Assembly: GCA_900540845.1 (NCBI GenBank)
Contig: UQHS01000011.1
Location: 1 to 64,000 of the forward strand
Reading direction: 5' to 3'
From: an uncultured Collinsella sp.
GTDB taxonomy: Bacteria; Actinomycetota; Coriobacteriia; Coriobacteriales; Coriobacteriaceae
DNA: 64,000 bases
A model generated the notes under the pieces. That model did not search any database, was not told the origin of the DNA, and saw only the letters and a list, made by a program, of their open reading frames with translations. Shown here one piece after another: positions 53,357-64,000 of this stretch (its first letter is position 1; each line of letters starts with the position of its first letter). The position numbers and the translations under genes were made by a program.

Positions 53357-54631
53357 CTACTGCGCGCCCTCCAGGACCTCATCGAGCGTCACGCTCACAT
53401 CGTGCGGCGTGGGTACCCAGTCGACCTTGAGGAACAGGGCCGCCACGGTTAGGGGGACGTAGGTAAACATGAACAGCGGGAACGTGAACAGGTTCGCGAA
53501 GATGCGCCAACGCTGCGGGCAGTGAATGTGCTTCCGCTCCGAGATGGTCGTGAACAGACCCATCACGAAAAACGTGCCGTACATGTAGGCGAAGATCATG
53601 ATCACAGAGCCAATCGCCATCTCAATCTCGGAATCGGTGGCCAAAAAGCCGTGGCTCAGCGACCCAACCACGATGAACGTCGCGTTGACCATGAGGCACA
53701 GCAGCGTGAGCAGCATGGCCGGACCGATCACCATGAGCATGTCGTACGCGGCGAAGCGGCGGAACTTGGTGATGGACGTGAGCATATGGCGGCCGTAGGT
53801 GAACAGGACCTGGTAAAAACCCTTAGTCCACCGCATGCGCTGCTTGATGGACGCCTTGAGCGTAACGGGCTGTTCGTCGTAGAACTCGGCGGGGGCATAG
53901 CCGATGCGAACCCCGTGGATGGCGCAGAACGTCGCGAACTGGATGTCCTCCGTGAGCGTGTGGAAATCCCACCCGTGCATACCTTGGATGATCTTGGCGG
54001 AAACCAGGTAGCCCGAACCCGACACGGCGCACGAGGTTCCGCAGATCATGCGCGCGTTGTTGAGATATCGGGCCTCGCGCATGAACCACGTCGCATAGGC
54101 AGCGCTGATCCAAGAACTGCCAAAGTTCTTTGAGTTGCGGTAGCTAGTGAGGGCGAGATACCCCTGGTCGAATGCGTCGTTCATGACGGAGACGTAATCG
54201 CGCGACAGCAGGTTGTCGGCGTCGAAGATGAAGAAGGCCTCGTGCTTGCCGGGATATTCCTTGAGGATGCGGTCGAACCCGTAGTCCATGACCCAGCTCT
54301 TGCCCTTACGGGACAAATCGTTGCGCTCGTAGACGATGGCGCCCGCGTCTCTGGCAGCCTGCGCGGTGTTGTCGGTGCAAGCGTCTGCGACGACGAAGAT
54401 GTCAATCAGCTCGGAGGGGTAATCTTGCTCCTTGATTGACTTCACGAGGTTCGCGATGACTGCTTCCTCGTTGTGCGCCGCGATGAAGAAGGCGTACGAA
54501 TGCTGTTTCTTGGCGTGCTCAATGGAGACCTCGCCACGGATGAGACCGATGAAGAAAAACACCACCTGATACAGAAAGCACAAGGTGAACAGCAGGCCAA
54601 CTATGGAGTTGAAGGCGACGATAGGTGTCAA
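53357..54631 (-). CDS. Processive family-2 glycosyltransferase (membrane, BcsA/IcaA/HasA-like)
   Basis: The protein is 424 residues: N-terminal membrane helix, FFIAAHNEEAVIANLV, FDADN, TEDIQ and QRMRWTKG (the Q-x-x-R-W motif of processive enzymes), then C-terminal membrane helices. This is the layout of synthases making chitin-, cellulose- or poly-GlcNAc-like homopolymers. TTG 54631 follows GGAGG; the longer ATG 54739 frame would be translated from a REP-like repeat. It stands alone, away from the main glycan locus. Confidence 0.82.
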   Translation of the reverse strand: MTPIVAFNSIVGLLFTLCFLYQVVFFFIGLIRGEVSIEHAKKQHSYAFFIAAHNEEAVIANLVKSIKEQDYPSELIDIFVVADACTDNTAQAARDAGAIVYERNDLSRKGKSWVMDYGFDRILKEYPGKHEAFFIFDADNLLSRDYVSVMNDAFDQGYLALTSYRNSKNFGSSWISAAYATWFMREARYLNNARMICGTSCAVSGSGYLVSAKIIQGMHGWDFHTLTEDIQFATFCAIHGVRIGYAPAEFYDEQPVTLKASIKQRMRWTKGFYQVLFTYGRHMLTSITKFRRFAAYDMLMVIGPAMLLTLLCLMVNATFIVVGSLSHGFLATDSEIEMAIGSVIMIFAYMYGTFFVMGLFTTISERKHIHCPQRWRIFANLFTFPLFMFTYVPLTVAALFLKVDWVPTPHDVSVTLDEVLEGAQ

Positions 54632-54680
54632 AACGCCTCCTCGGACGCAAGATACAATACGGATAAGTGTACGACACGCG

Positions 54681-54745
54681 ATGCGCAATCCGGGGACGGG
54701 TGCAATATTACACATGTCGCGACATGTGTAATATTGCACCCGTCA
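54681..54745. repeat. REP-like perfect palindrome
   Basis: The core 54695-54744 is a 50-bp perfect palindrome centred on TCGCGA: two 25-base arms containing ACGGGTGCAATATTACACAT and its complement. It lies between rluD and the processive glycosyltransferase. It belongs to the family at 28239, 29311, 39881 and 56411. Confidence 0.92.
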
Positions 54746-54759
54746 CCCCACTAGACAGA

Positions 54760-55776
54760 TCAGTCCTCGAGCAGACCGAGCTGCGAAATGATCTCATCGC
54801 CGGCGGGCGTGCGCCCAATCGAGCGATCGTGCAGGTCCTCCAGAGCCGCCGCGAGGTCCCACGGCAGCTCATCGCGGCAACTCACCGTCTCGCCGGTGAC
54901 CGGATGCTCAAACTGCACGCTCCACGAATGCAAGAACTGGCGATCGAGGTCGAGATTCATGCGTTCGTTGCCCTTGCCATACAACGGATCACCCACAAGC
55001 GGATGGTGAATATGACGCATATGGACGCGAATCTGATGCGTGCGGCCGGTGTACAGGTGGCACTCTACAAGCGTGTAGCCCTCATCGCCGCGCGCCGGCT
55101 CAAAGCGCTCGAGAACCCTAAACGTAGTGATCGCCTGCCGCGCAAACGGGTCGTCCGAGACGGCCATCTTCACACGGTCACGAGTCGAACGGGCGATACC
55201 CGTGTTGATGGTCCCTTCGTCCATAACAATCTCGCCGTGCACCAACGTGATGTAGCGACGATCGAGCGTGCGGGTGCGGATGAGGTTTTGCAGCGCCCGC
55301 TGCGTGTCGTCGTCTTTGGCGGCGAGCATGAGGCCCGAGGTGTCGCGGTCGAGCCGATGTACGATGCCCGGGCGATCCTCGCCTTGAACGGTGCCGAGAT
55401 GGTCGAGGCCGCAGTGGTACGCCAGGGCGTTTGCCAACGTGCCATCCTCATGGCCATGCGCAGGATGGCACACGAGCCCGCGCTGCTTGGACAGCACGAG
55501 CAGGTAATCGTCCTCGTAGCGAATATCGAGTGGAATGGCCTGCGGCACGATGGCCCCGGGCTCGCGAACCTCGGGGAGCTCGACCGAGATACGGTCCCCC
55601 ACCGAGACGGTTTGCTTTTTGGATAGGCAGGTCTCGCCGTTTATGGCGACGGCGCCCGCCTCGATAAGTTTGGCGCACGCGGAACGCGAGGGGCAGGAGC
55701 CCTGTGCACCCAGATACGCATCGAGGCGCTCGCCTGCGGCCTCTTCGCCAACCAAAAGATGAAGATCGGCAGACAC
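54760..55776 (-). CDS. rluD: 23S rRNA pseudouridine synthase RluD family
   Basis: The protein is 338 residues: N-terminal S4 domain (GERLDAYLGAQGSCPSRSACAKLIEAGAV), catalytic HRLDRDTSGLMLAAK and the GRTHQIRVHM motif. It modifies uridines in 23S rRNA helix 69 or similar sites. It follows lspA directly, the usual lspA-rluD pair. Confidence 0.94.
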   Translation of the reverse strand: MSADLHLLVGEEAAGERLDAYLGAQGSCPSRSACAKLIEAGAVAINGETCLSKKQTVSVGDRISVELPEVREPGAIVPQAIPLDIRYEDDYLLVLSKQRGLVCHPAHGHEDGTLANALAYHCGLDHLGTVQGEDRPGIVHRLDRDTSGLMLAAKDDDTQRALQNLIRTRTLDRRYITLVHGEIVMDEGTINTGIARSTRDRVKMAVSDDPFARQAITTFRVLERFEPARGDEGYTLVECHLYTGRTHQIRVHMRHIHHPLVGDPLYGKGNERMNLDLDRQFLHSWSVQFEHPVTGETVSCRDELPWDLAAALEDLHDRSIGRTPAGDEIISQLGLLED

Positions 55777-56385
55777 CTATGCATCCCCCTCCTCGCGCTG
55801 TGCACGGCGACGGTCGCGCCGAGCCGCCCTGCGGACGGCGGCGCGCGCATCACGGGCGTTGAGTTCTGCCGTAGCGTCGACTTGCGCCATCGGAGACAGG
55901 AACATGAACCCGATGAAAGCGAGGAACACGCCGACGCAAACGCCGATATCGGCCACATTGAAGACGGGGAAGTTGATGAAATCGCAGGCGATGAAGTCGA
56001 CCACAAATCCCAGCAGCAGGCGGTCGAGCGCGTTGCCGATGGCACCTCCGGCGACCAGGCCCAACCCGAGGGTCTCAACCTTTGAGACCTGGGGCGTGCG
56101 CATGAGATAGACGAAAATGACGATCGTCACGATGAGCGCGAACAGCGCAAAGACCATGCCCATCCCCTCGCCCATGCTAAACGCGGCGCCCGTGTTGGCC
56201 ACGAACCTAAAGCTCAGAATGCCCGGGATAACCGAAACACTCTCCTGCGTCATCATGAGGGTGTTTTTCACGAAGACCTTGGAGATGTAGTCGAGAGCGA
56301 ACGTCGTGACCGCCGCCGTGAGCGCGACGCACGCCCTCCATGAGCGTGAGGGCAAATAGGTCTGATCTGTGCGAGTTGCAGTCAA
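55777..56385 (-). CDS. lspA: Lipoprotein signal peptidase
   Basis: The protein is 202 residues with four membrane helices and the two catalytic aspartate motifs: IGNALDRLLLGFVVDFI and FNVADIGVCVGVFL, plus the conserved VANTGAAFS. It cleaves the signal peptide of prolipoproteins. TTG 56385 is preferred, with GAGAGGTG just upstream; ATG 56400 is the alternative. The C-terminus carries a strongly basic tail (AAVRRAARRDRRRAQR). Confidence 0.9.
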   Translation of the reverse strand: MTATRTDQTYLPSRSWRACVALTAAVTTFALDYISKVFVKNTLMMTQESVSVIPGILSFRFVANTGAAFSMGEGMGMVFALFALIVTIVIFVYLMRTPQVSKVETLGLGLVAGGAIGNALDRLLLGFVVDFIACDFINFPVFNVADIGVCVGVFLAFIGFMFLSPMAQVDATAELNARDARAAVRRAARRDRRRAQREEGDA

Positions 56386-56410
56386 GTTGACACCTCTCAT
56401 CGATGGGTAC

Positions 56411-56436
56411 TTTTGCACCCGTCCCCAAATTGCACA
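56411..56436. repeat. Partial REP-like unit upstream of lspA
   Basis: ttttgcacccgtcccc followed by AAATTGCACA matches one unit of the dispersed palindrome family. It has lost its inverted partner. Confidence 0.75.
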
Positions 56437-56520
56437 ACGCCAAGGGCCGGCACAGGAGAACGAACGGTCCCGCGCCGGCCCCTATCGGCACTCTGTGATG
56501 AGTCTATCCGCGAAGCGCGC

Positions 56521-59322
<2,802 letters not shown>

Positions 59323-59370
59323 GAATACCCCCTTCTCGTTGTGGGCGCCAACCGATAACAGCGATTCGGC

Positions 59371-59668
59371 AAGAAAAAAGCGCCCGTCCTAGCTCAAGCT
59401 GGGACGAAGCGCCAGATTATGCGGGAAGCAGGACCGCAGGTGCGTTTCGCTATACCACCCAGCTCAAAGGTTCGCGCAGCAGCGCTCCCCTCGTACTCGG
59501 CTGGCCTGTCACGACGGCCATCCCGGCGACGCCTACTGAGCGCATACGCGCCGTTGGGGCCGCGGCTCCGGGGTGATATTCGACTCGGTCGCGCGCGCCC
59601 GGATCTCAGCAGCCCGGGCTCTCTGTGCCGCGCGGGTCCGACCTACTCGTCCCCATCAACGCCTGTAA
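59371..59668 (-). promoter_or_regulatory. T-box leader of ileS (tRNA-Ile sensing)
   Basis: Read on the minus strand, this leader shows GACGAGTAGGT, the AGAGA box (about 59622), then GAATATCACC, whose ATC (59577-59575) fits an isoleucine specifier. The T-box core GGGTGGTA lies at about 59463-59454, followed by a strong terminator. Uncharged tRNA-Ile would stabilise an antiterminator and allow ileS expression. A candidate -10 TATCAT lies at 59680-59675. Confidence 0.85.
59373..59413 (-). terminator. Rho-independent terminator of the ileS T-box
   Basis: On the minus strand a stem pairing GCGC-CGTCC-AGC with GCT-GGACG-GCGC around a TTGA loop is followed by six Ts. It lies between the T-box core and the ileS start, as expected for transcriptional T-boxes. 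Confidence 0.88.
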
Positions 59669-59775
59669 GTCAACATGATAGCACGTGGCGCCGCCGTCAG
59701 GACGACGAACGCACCCTTCTCAAAGCAACCATCCAACATGCGGCAACGCGGGGCGGCTCGCGTGAAGCGCTGCGC

Positions 59776-60213
59776 TCAGATGTCGGAGACGTCGATGAGG
59801 CGGACGCCGGCGTTGGCGAGAGCCTCGGCGAACAGACCGCGCCCGTTGACGAGCCTTCCCGTGAAGGTACCGTCGTAGACCTGGTGTACCCCGCAACTGG
59901 GACTGCGTGACTGCAAGACCGCGGCAGCGAGGTCCCCTGCCTCGATCGCAGGCGCAAGCCGCGCAATCTCCGCCGCGACGCCGGCGCGGTATTCGGCATC
60001 CACGCTGACGCCCTGGTTGTTGATGACCTCGCCGTCGACGATCTCGGCGGGAGGACGAGGCGTGGAAAGTCCGCCCGCCACCTCGGGACATACTGGGATG
60101 ACCTCGATATCGGGGTGTTTCAACAGCTCCGAAAGCAGACGCTCACAGCGGTTGTTGCCTCCGCTGTATTTGCAGTTTTCCCCTAACAGGCAAGCGCTCA
60201 CGACGACCTTCAT
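59776..60213 (-). CDS. DUF523 family protein
   Basis: The protein is 145 residues with conserved cysteines: VVVSACLLGENCKYSGGNNR at the start, VIPVCPEVAGGLSTPRPPAEI, and QSRSPSCGVHQVYDGTFTGRLVNGRG. These are the family hallmarks and suggest a metal or Fe-S binding or thiol-based role; the biochemical function is unknown. It lies between the ileS T-box and rpsT. Confidence 0.88.
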   Translation of the reverse strand: MKVVVSACLLGENCKYSGGNNRCERLLSELLKHPDIEVIPVCPEVAGGLSTPRPPAEIVDGEVINNQGVSVDAEYRAGVAAEIARLAPAIEAGDLAAAVLQSRSPSCGVHQVYDGTFTGRLVNGRGLFAEALANAGVRLIDVSDI

Positions 60214-60408
60214 CTATACCTCCGTTGACTTCAAGTAATTCAGGCGTGCGCCCAGACACCCCGCAATACGCGCTCAGCAAGACACGCACGAGAAGCCGAC
60301 ACAGCGCAGGCACGAACGGCCTCGGCAAAGCGGCGCAAGATACCGCCGCAGCAAACAAAACGGGCCCCGCAAGCGGGACCCGTTAAGAACAAGTTGTGTT
60401 CGCAAACC
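60214..60408. other. Gap holding the rpsT terminator
   Basis: These 195 bases contain no gene. The right part holds the terminator of rpsT; the left part has scattered GC-rich inverted segments only. Confidence 0.5.
60353..60384 (-). terminator. Terminator of rpsT
   Basis: On the minus strand AACGGGTCCCGC pairs with GCGGGGCCCGTT around a TT loop (one mismatch-free 12-bp stem with a G-T wobble), followed by TTGTTTGC. It begins 25 bases after the rpsT stop. Confidence 0.85.
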
Positions 60409-60669
60409 TTAGAGGGTGTTCACGAGCTTCTGGATGCCGGACTTGCGGTTGGCAGCCTGGTTCTTGTGGATGACGCCCTTGGCGACAGCCTTGTCGAGCT
60501 TGCGGTAAGCGGTCACGGCGGCAGCCTGAGCAGCGGCCTTGTCGCCAGCCTCAACGGCGGCCTTGACGTGCTTGATAACGGTCTTGAGCTCGGAGCGGAT
60601 CGCCTTGTTGCGGACGCGAGCAACCTCGCTGGTGCGGATGCGCTTCTTCTGAGACTTGATGTTTGCCAT
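60409..60669 (-). CDS. rpsT: Small ribosomal subunit protein bS20
   Basis: The protein is 86 residues, lysine- and alanine-rich: [30 protein letters not shown] and ending [14 protein letters not shown], as in bS20. It binds 16S rRNA in the 30S body. AAAGGAA precedes the ATG. It has its own promoter and terminator. Confidence 0.96.
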   Translation of the reverse strand: MANIKSQKKRIRTSEVARVRNKAIRSELKTVIKHVKAAVEAGDKAAAQAAAVTAYRKLDKAVAKGVIHKNQAANRKSGIQKLVNTL

Positions 60670-60750
60670 CGGGTTCGGTTCCTTTCGGGTACTTACAAGG
60701 TCTTACTATCCGGCCTCTGAGACACGGTTGTTGAGGTCATACGGTCGAGT

Positions 60751-60779
60751 ATTCTACACACAGCACGACTTCCACGCAA
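60751..60779 (-). promoter_or_regulatory. Candidate rpsT promoter
   Basis: On the minus strand TTGCGT (60779-60774) and TAGAAT (60756-60751) are separated by 17 bases, about 80 bases upstream of the rpsT start. Confidence 0.55.
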
Positions 60780-60897
60780 GCAAAAATGCGCAATTGTGCA
60801 GGTTACTTGGGGATTCCACACTCCTGGCACCCGGAATTGGCAAGATGAACCACGGGCGCGACCGAACGAGCACGACGGAGCGAGCTCGCGCCGGCCG

Positions 60898-61857
60898 TCA
60901 ACGCTTCGTCATGGATGTCACCCACATGCGAAGCGCGAGCTCACTGTCGCGAGAGCCCTTGAGGGCGAGCTCCACGTCGACCGCCTGGCTGAGCGCATCA
61001 AGCAGCTCTTCCATTCGCCATCGGCGAGACCATGTAAGGTGGTTTTTAACCTGCCATCCTTGAACCCCGAGCGTCGAGGCGAGCTGAGACCCCGCCCCGC
61101 GAGCATCAAGCGACTTCGCGACAATGAGCTCGCGCAGGCGAGCGACGAGCAGCGACCAGAGGCGGACTTCGCTGTTGGACGGCTGCAGTTTGAGCAGCTC
61201 GAGCGAACGGGGCAGATCGCGCGCGGCGACCGCATTAAGGAAATCCCACGGCTTGACTTCTGCCGTGCGCGATATGTGCCGCTCGACATCCGCCTTCGTG
61301 ATCTCGGGCGCCGAGATCATGGCCGCGAGCTTCTTCACCTCGTTATCGAGCATCCTGCCGTTATCGCCGGCGCGCGAAACGAGCTCCTCCGCGGCGGGAA
61401 GCCCCATGACCTTGCCGTAAGCCGCCGCCATCTTCACCACTTGCGCTGGCATCTCCCACGCCTTCTTGGGCGCGCAATCGATGATGGCTTTGGGGCCCAA
61501 GGCCGCAATCGCCTTGTACAACCTCGTGTTCTTCGCAAGCGACGTAGCTACGGCCAGGCACACGGTCGTGGGCGAAGGATTGGCGAAATACTCAACCAAG
61601 GGCTCGCTCACCGTCTTGGGCAGCTTATCGCAGTGCTCCAGAATCACCAGACGGAACTCCGACCCCATGGGAAAGGTATTGAGGGATGCGATGATGTCGT
61701 CCATCTGGGGGTCTTTTGCCATATCGCGTTCATCGAGGTTGAACGCGGCCATCCCCGATTCGTCCAGGCGGGTACGCATGCGCTCGATGGCATGCGAGCT
61801 TTTGAGCTCGTCGGCGCCCACGATCAAATATCCAGGCAGCAATGCGGACTGTGCCAT
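60898..61857 (-). CDS. holA: DNA polymerase III subunit delta
   Basis: The protein is 319 residues: N-terminal LLPGYLIVGADELKSSHAIERM, the middle domain and C-terminal helical collar (LWSLLVARLRELIVAKSL...VQGWQVKNHLTWSRRW). HolA opens the beta clamp in the clamp loader. ATG 61857 is chosen over 61890 because the conserved N-terminus begins there. It lies downstream of comEC and upstream of rpsT, the usual order. Confidence 0.9.
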   Translation of the reverse strand: MAQSALLPGYLIVGADELKSSHAIERMRTRLDESGMAAFNLDERDMAKDPQMDDIIASLNTFPMGSEFRLVILEHCDKLPKTVSEPLVEYFANPSPTTVCLAVATSLAKNTRLYKAIAALGPKAIIDCAPKKAWEMPAQVVKMAAAYGKVMGLPAAEELVSRAGDNGRMLDNEVKKLAAMISAPEITKADVERHISRTAEVKPWDFLNAVAARDLPRSLELLKLQPSNSEVRLWSLLVARLRELIVAKSLDARGAGSQLASTLGVQGWQVKNHLTWSRRWRMEELLDALSQAVDVELALKGSRDSELALRMWVTSMTKR

Positions 61858-62071
61858 GCATCCATCCCCTCGGTTCCTCGCATCTCTCATCCTCCGAAGT
61901 ATAGCCGTTTGGCAGCACCGTCATGAGCCCCAAGCACCATGATGTGCGCCTGCGGCTCCGCTATCCTGCGGGAAGACATAGAGTACATCCGAATTCGCCA
62001 TGCGCGCCGAAGGCAGACACGATGGGGCGCACATGAGGCACCCTCCGCTCTTTGCAACGAAGCGCATCACG
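61858..62071. other. Gap between comEC and holA
   Basis: About 210 bases without a recognisable gene, repeat or terminator. It probably contains the holA promoter region, which could not be placed. Confidence 0.35.
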
Positions 62072-64000
62072 TCATCGCGAGGTCCTCATGATCGCGCCCT
62101 CCACCCCGGGAGCCAGCTCGATGTCCCCGTCATCGATCGTGCAGACGAACCGCGCTCCAGCGTCGGTTGCCACCGCGATGCTCTCTGGGGCGGGATGCCC
62201 GTAGGCGTTGCCCTCCCCCGCGCTCGCGACGGCTATCTCCGGCTTGAGGACCGACAAGGCATCGGCCGAGACCGAGACGCGCGAGCCGTGGTGCCCCATC
62301 TTGATTGCGTCCACGTCCCCTACCGCACCGGCGTACTGCTCAAGCTCGTCTCGCTCGGTATCGCCCGTGAGCAACACGTCCAGCGAAGACGCGCCCTTCG
62401 CATACGAAACCGCAAGGACCAGCGACTCCTCGTTCTCCTCGCCCGACACCACGCCCGCCGGCCAAACCACGCTGCAGTCAAATCCGCCCACCCGCACCAT
62501 GTCCCCACGCCGGAGCTCATCGAGCGGGACCCCGCTTGCGCGCACCTCATCGGGTGCCGCACGAGCCGCCCCGTGCGCGACATAGACCCGCTCGACCGGC
62601 ACCGTCTTCAGGACCTCGGGGAGACCTCCCCAGTGATCTGCATCCCAATGCGTGACGATGACGGCGTCGAGGTGAAACACGTGGTTTCGCGCGAGCGCGG
62701 CCCTGGTCGCCTCGTCCACACCCGCGTCGACCAGCAGCGCATGCGAACCCTCCCGGATGAGAATGGCGTCTCCCTGCCCGACATCCAACACGGTAACGGA
62801 GGGCTTTGCAAACAGGCACCAACGCATGAGCGCCACAGCGATGCAACAGCCGGTGACGCATGCGGCCCTCAAAAGCATCTTTGACCGCAGGCGTGGCCAC
62901 TTGATGTACAGTGCCCACGCCCCCGCGTACATCACGCAGGGCATCCACCATGACGGCGCGACCGCGATGAGCCCATAGGGTATCTCCGACAGCGCCTGCG
63001 CGAGAAAGATGGAGGCATGCGCGCACGCCACGGGGGCGCCCAGCAGCGCATCGGAAAGCGCGGCACACACGCCCTCGGCAAGGGGAAGGGCCACCGCAGC
63101 CCCACTCGCCAGCGCCGCAAGCCCCGAGCCTGCCAAACCCGTCACCAGCAGCGCCGTCATGACGGGACCGACGATCAGGTTCGCGAGCGGGGCCACCAGC
63201 GACACCTCTCCGAACAACGGCATCGTGATGGGAAGCGTCGCCCATTGCGCCACGAGCGTCAGCGAAAGGGGTTCGGCAATGCGCGCGGGGACATGCGCGG
63301 ACTCGAGAGCCCCCGCACCGTACCGAGCAAAAACGAGCATGAACAACACGCTCACCGCCGACAGCTGAAACCCCACATCGAACACGACGCCGGGATTTGC
63401 CGCGACGAGGATCATCACGGCCACGGCAAGCCCCGACAGCCCATGTGCCCTGCGCCTGCCGAGCACCGCCAACGACGCGGCGCCAACCATGGATACCGAC
63501 CGCACGGCGGAGGGCGAAGCGCCTGTGAACATGACGTACGCGGAAAGCACGATCAGCAAGATCACCCTTTGTCGGACGCATCCCAGACGTAGATGCTGCA
63601 GGCCCGCCTCCATCAACGCCGCGATATACGCAAGATGGCCACCAGAGACGGCGACGAGATGCGTGAGCCCGCAGGCTCGGAACGACTCATACGCCTCGGA
63701 CGTGGCAAGCTCAGTGGTGCGACCGCAGATCGTGGCGACGAGCAGTGCCCGCGCGTCATCTCGCTCGGGGCATATCGCATGCACGACAAACGACTTCACG
63801 GACTCGATGCAAGACGTGCGCAGCTGCTCGCGTTCCAGAACCGACACGATGCGCATCGACGCGACCTCGCCCTTCATAAATCTGCTGCGGGCCCAATCGC
63901 TGTCGTCAAGTTCCTCGAAGCGCCCCACCGCGCGCATGCACGCCCCGAGATCCAGGGGCTGGCGCGTGGTCGCGCGAACACGCGCCAGCGCCGGCGAATC
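62072..64000 (-). CDS. comEC: ComEC/Rec2-type DNA-uptake channel, start beyond window edge
   Basis: About 640 residues are visible and the frame is open to the window edge, so the N-terminus is missing. The membrane part has the competence motif FRACGLTHLVAVSGGHLAYIAALMEAGL and about ten helices. The C-terminal metallo-beta-lactamase domain has VTHWDADHWGGLPEVL, TGDTERDELEQ and IKMGHHGSRVSVSADAL. ComEC carries single-stranded DNA across the membrane in natural transformation. comEA would be expected just upstream, outside the window. Confidence 0.92.
   Translation of the reverse strand, partial: DSPALARVRATTRQPLDLGACMRAVGRFEELDDSDWARSRFMKGEVASMRIVSVLEREQLRTSCIESVKSFVVHAICPERDDARALLVATICGRTTELATSEAYESFRACGLTHLVAVSGGHLAYIAALMEAGLQHLRLGCVRQRVILLIVLSAYVMFTGASPSAVRSVSMVGAASLAVLGRRRAHGLSGLAVAVMILVAANPGVVFDVGFQLSAVSVLFMLVFARYGAGALESAHVPARIAEPLSLTLVAQWATLPITMPLFGEVSLVAPLANLIVGPVMTALLVTGLAGSGLAALASGAAVALPLAEGVCAALSDALLGAPVACAHASIFLAQALSEIPYGLIAVAPSWWMPCVMYAGAWALYIKWPRLRSKMLLRAACVTGCCIAVALMRWCLFAKPSVTVLDVGQGDAILIREGSHALLVDAGVDEATRAALARNHVFHLDAVIVTHWDADHWGGLPEVLKTVPVERVYVAHGAARAAPDEVRASGVPLDELRRGDMVRVGGFDCSVVWPAGVVSGEENEESLVLAVSYAKGASSLDVLLTGDTERDELEQYAGAVGDVDAIKMGHHGSRVSVSADALSVLKPEIAVASAGEGNAYGHPAPESIAVATDAGARFVCTIDDGDIELAPGVEGAIMRTSR

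Noticed and set aside
54632..54739. N-terminal extension of the processive glycosyltransferase to ATG 54739
   Set aside because: The extra residues are translated from the REP-like palindrome, and a TTG with a good ribosome-binding site is placed at the domain start.

Overview
The window looks like a chromosomal segment of a high-GC Gram-positive of the class Coriobacteriia, most likely a Collinsella or close relative. This is an inference from codon and base composition, from the gene order recO-era-ybeY-phoH-mtaB-dnaJ-hemW-dusB-lepA-recN-nadK-tlyA-xseB-nusB-asp23-efp, and from the lic and capsule genes. No rRNA, tRNA or CRISPR array was recognised. Almost everything is on the minus strand; the exceptions are the lic operon, the IS256-type insertion sequence and one small membrane-protein gene.

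Positions 1-7439 are an accessory region. It holds the start of a dTDP-glucose 4,6-dehydratase, an AbiH phage-defence gene broken by an in-frame TAG, and a three-gene plus-strand phosphocholine operon (HTH-cytidylyltransferase-kinase fusion, LicB-like permease, small ORF). After these come a decayed minus-strand ORF and an IS256-family element with readable 8-bp target duplications and an inactivated transposase.

Positions 7440-20480 are a surface-polysaccharide locus read right to left. It starts with a Wzz-like chain-length protein, a BY-kinase and a PHP phosphatase, followed by a NusG-like (LoaP-type) antiterminator and a priming sugar transferase. Next are a GT4, a GT2, a sulfotransferase, another GT4, an EpsG-type polymerase, a GT4, a pyruvyltransferase and a Wzx-type flippase. 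The regulatory head and priming transferase are GC-rich, while the glycosyltransferase-to-flippase block is clearly AT-richer, which fits a horizontally exchanged serotype cassette. The products predict a sulfated, pyruvylated glycan; the nearby lic operon could add phosphocholine.

Positions 20482-64000 are mostly conserved housekeeping genes for DNA repair, translation and RNA modification, chaperones, proteolysis and cell-wall synthesis. They also include a SigB-type sigma factor with its anti-sigma candidate, a T-box-controlled ileS, rpsT, holA and the start-truncated comEC. Several members are odd: an AroB homologue lacking its catalytic and zinc residues, a second DnaJ whose C-terminus is membrane helices, and an anti-sigma factor without ATP-binding motifs.

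Between these genes lie unusual palindromic DNA elements. Two are 107-bp elements with a conserved 67-bp core flanked by perfect 20-bp inverted arms whose sequences are unrelated between copies. A third hairpin has 21-bp arms. A dispersed REP-like palindrome occurs at five or more sites, one of them inside the hemW coding sequence. The variable-arm element is the strongest candidate here for something undescribed.
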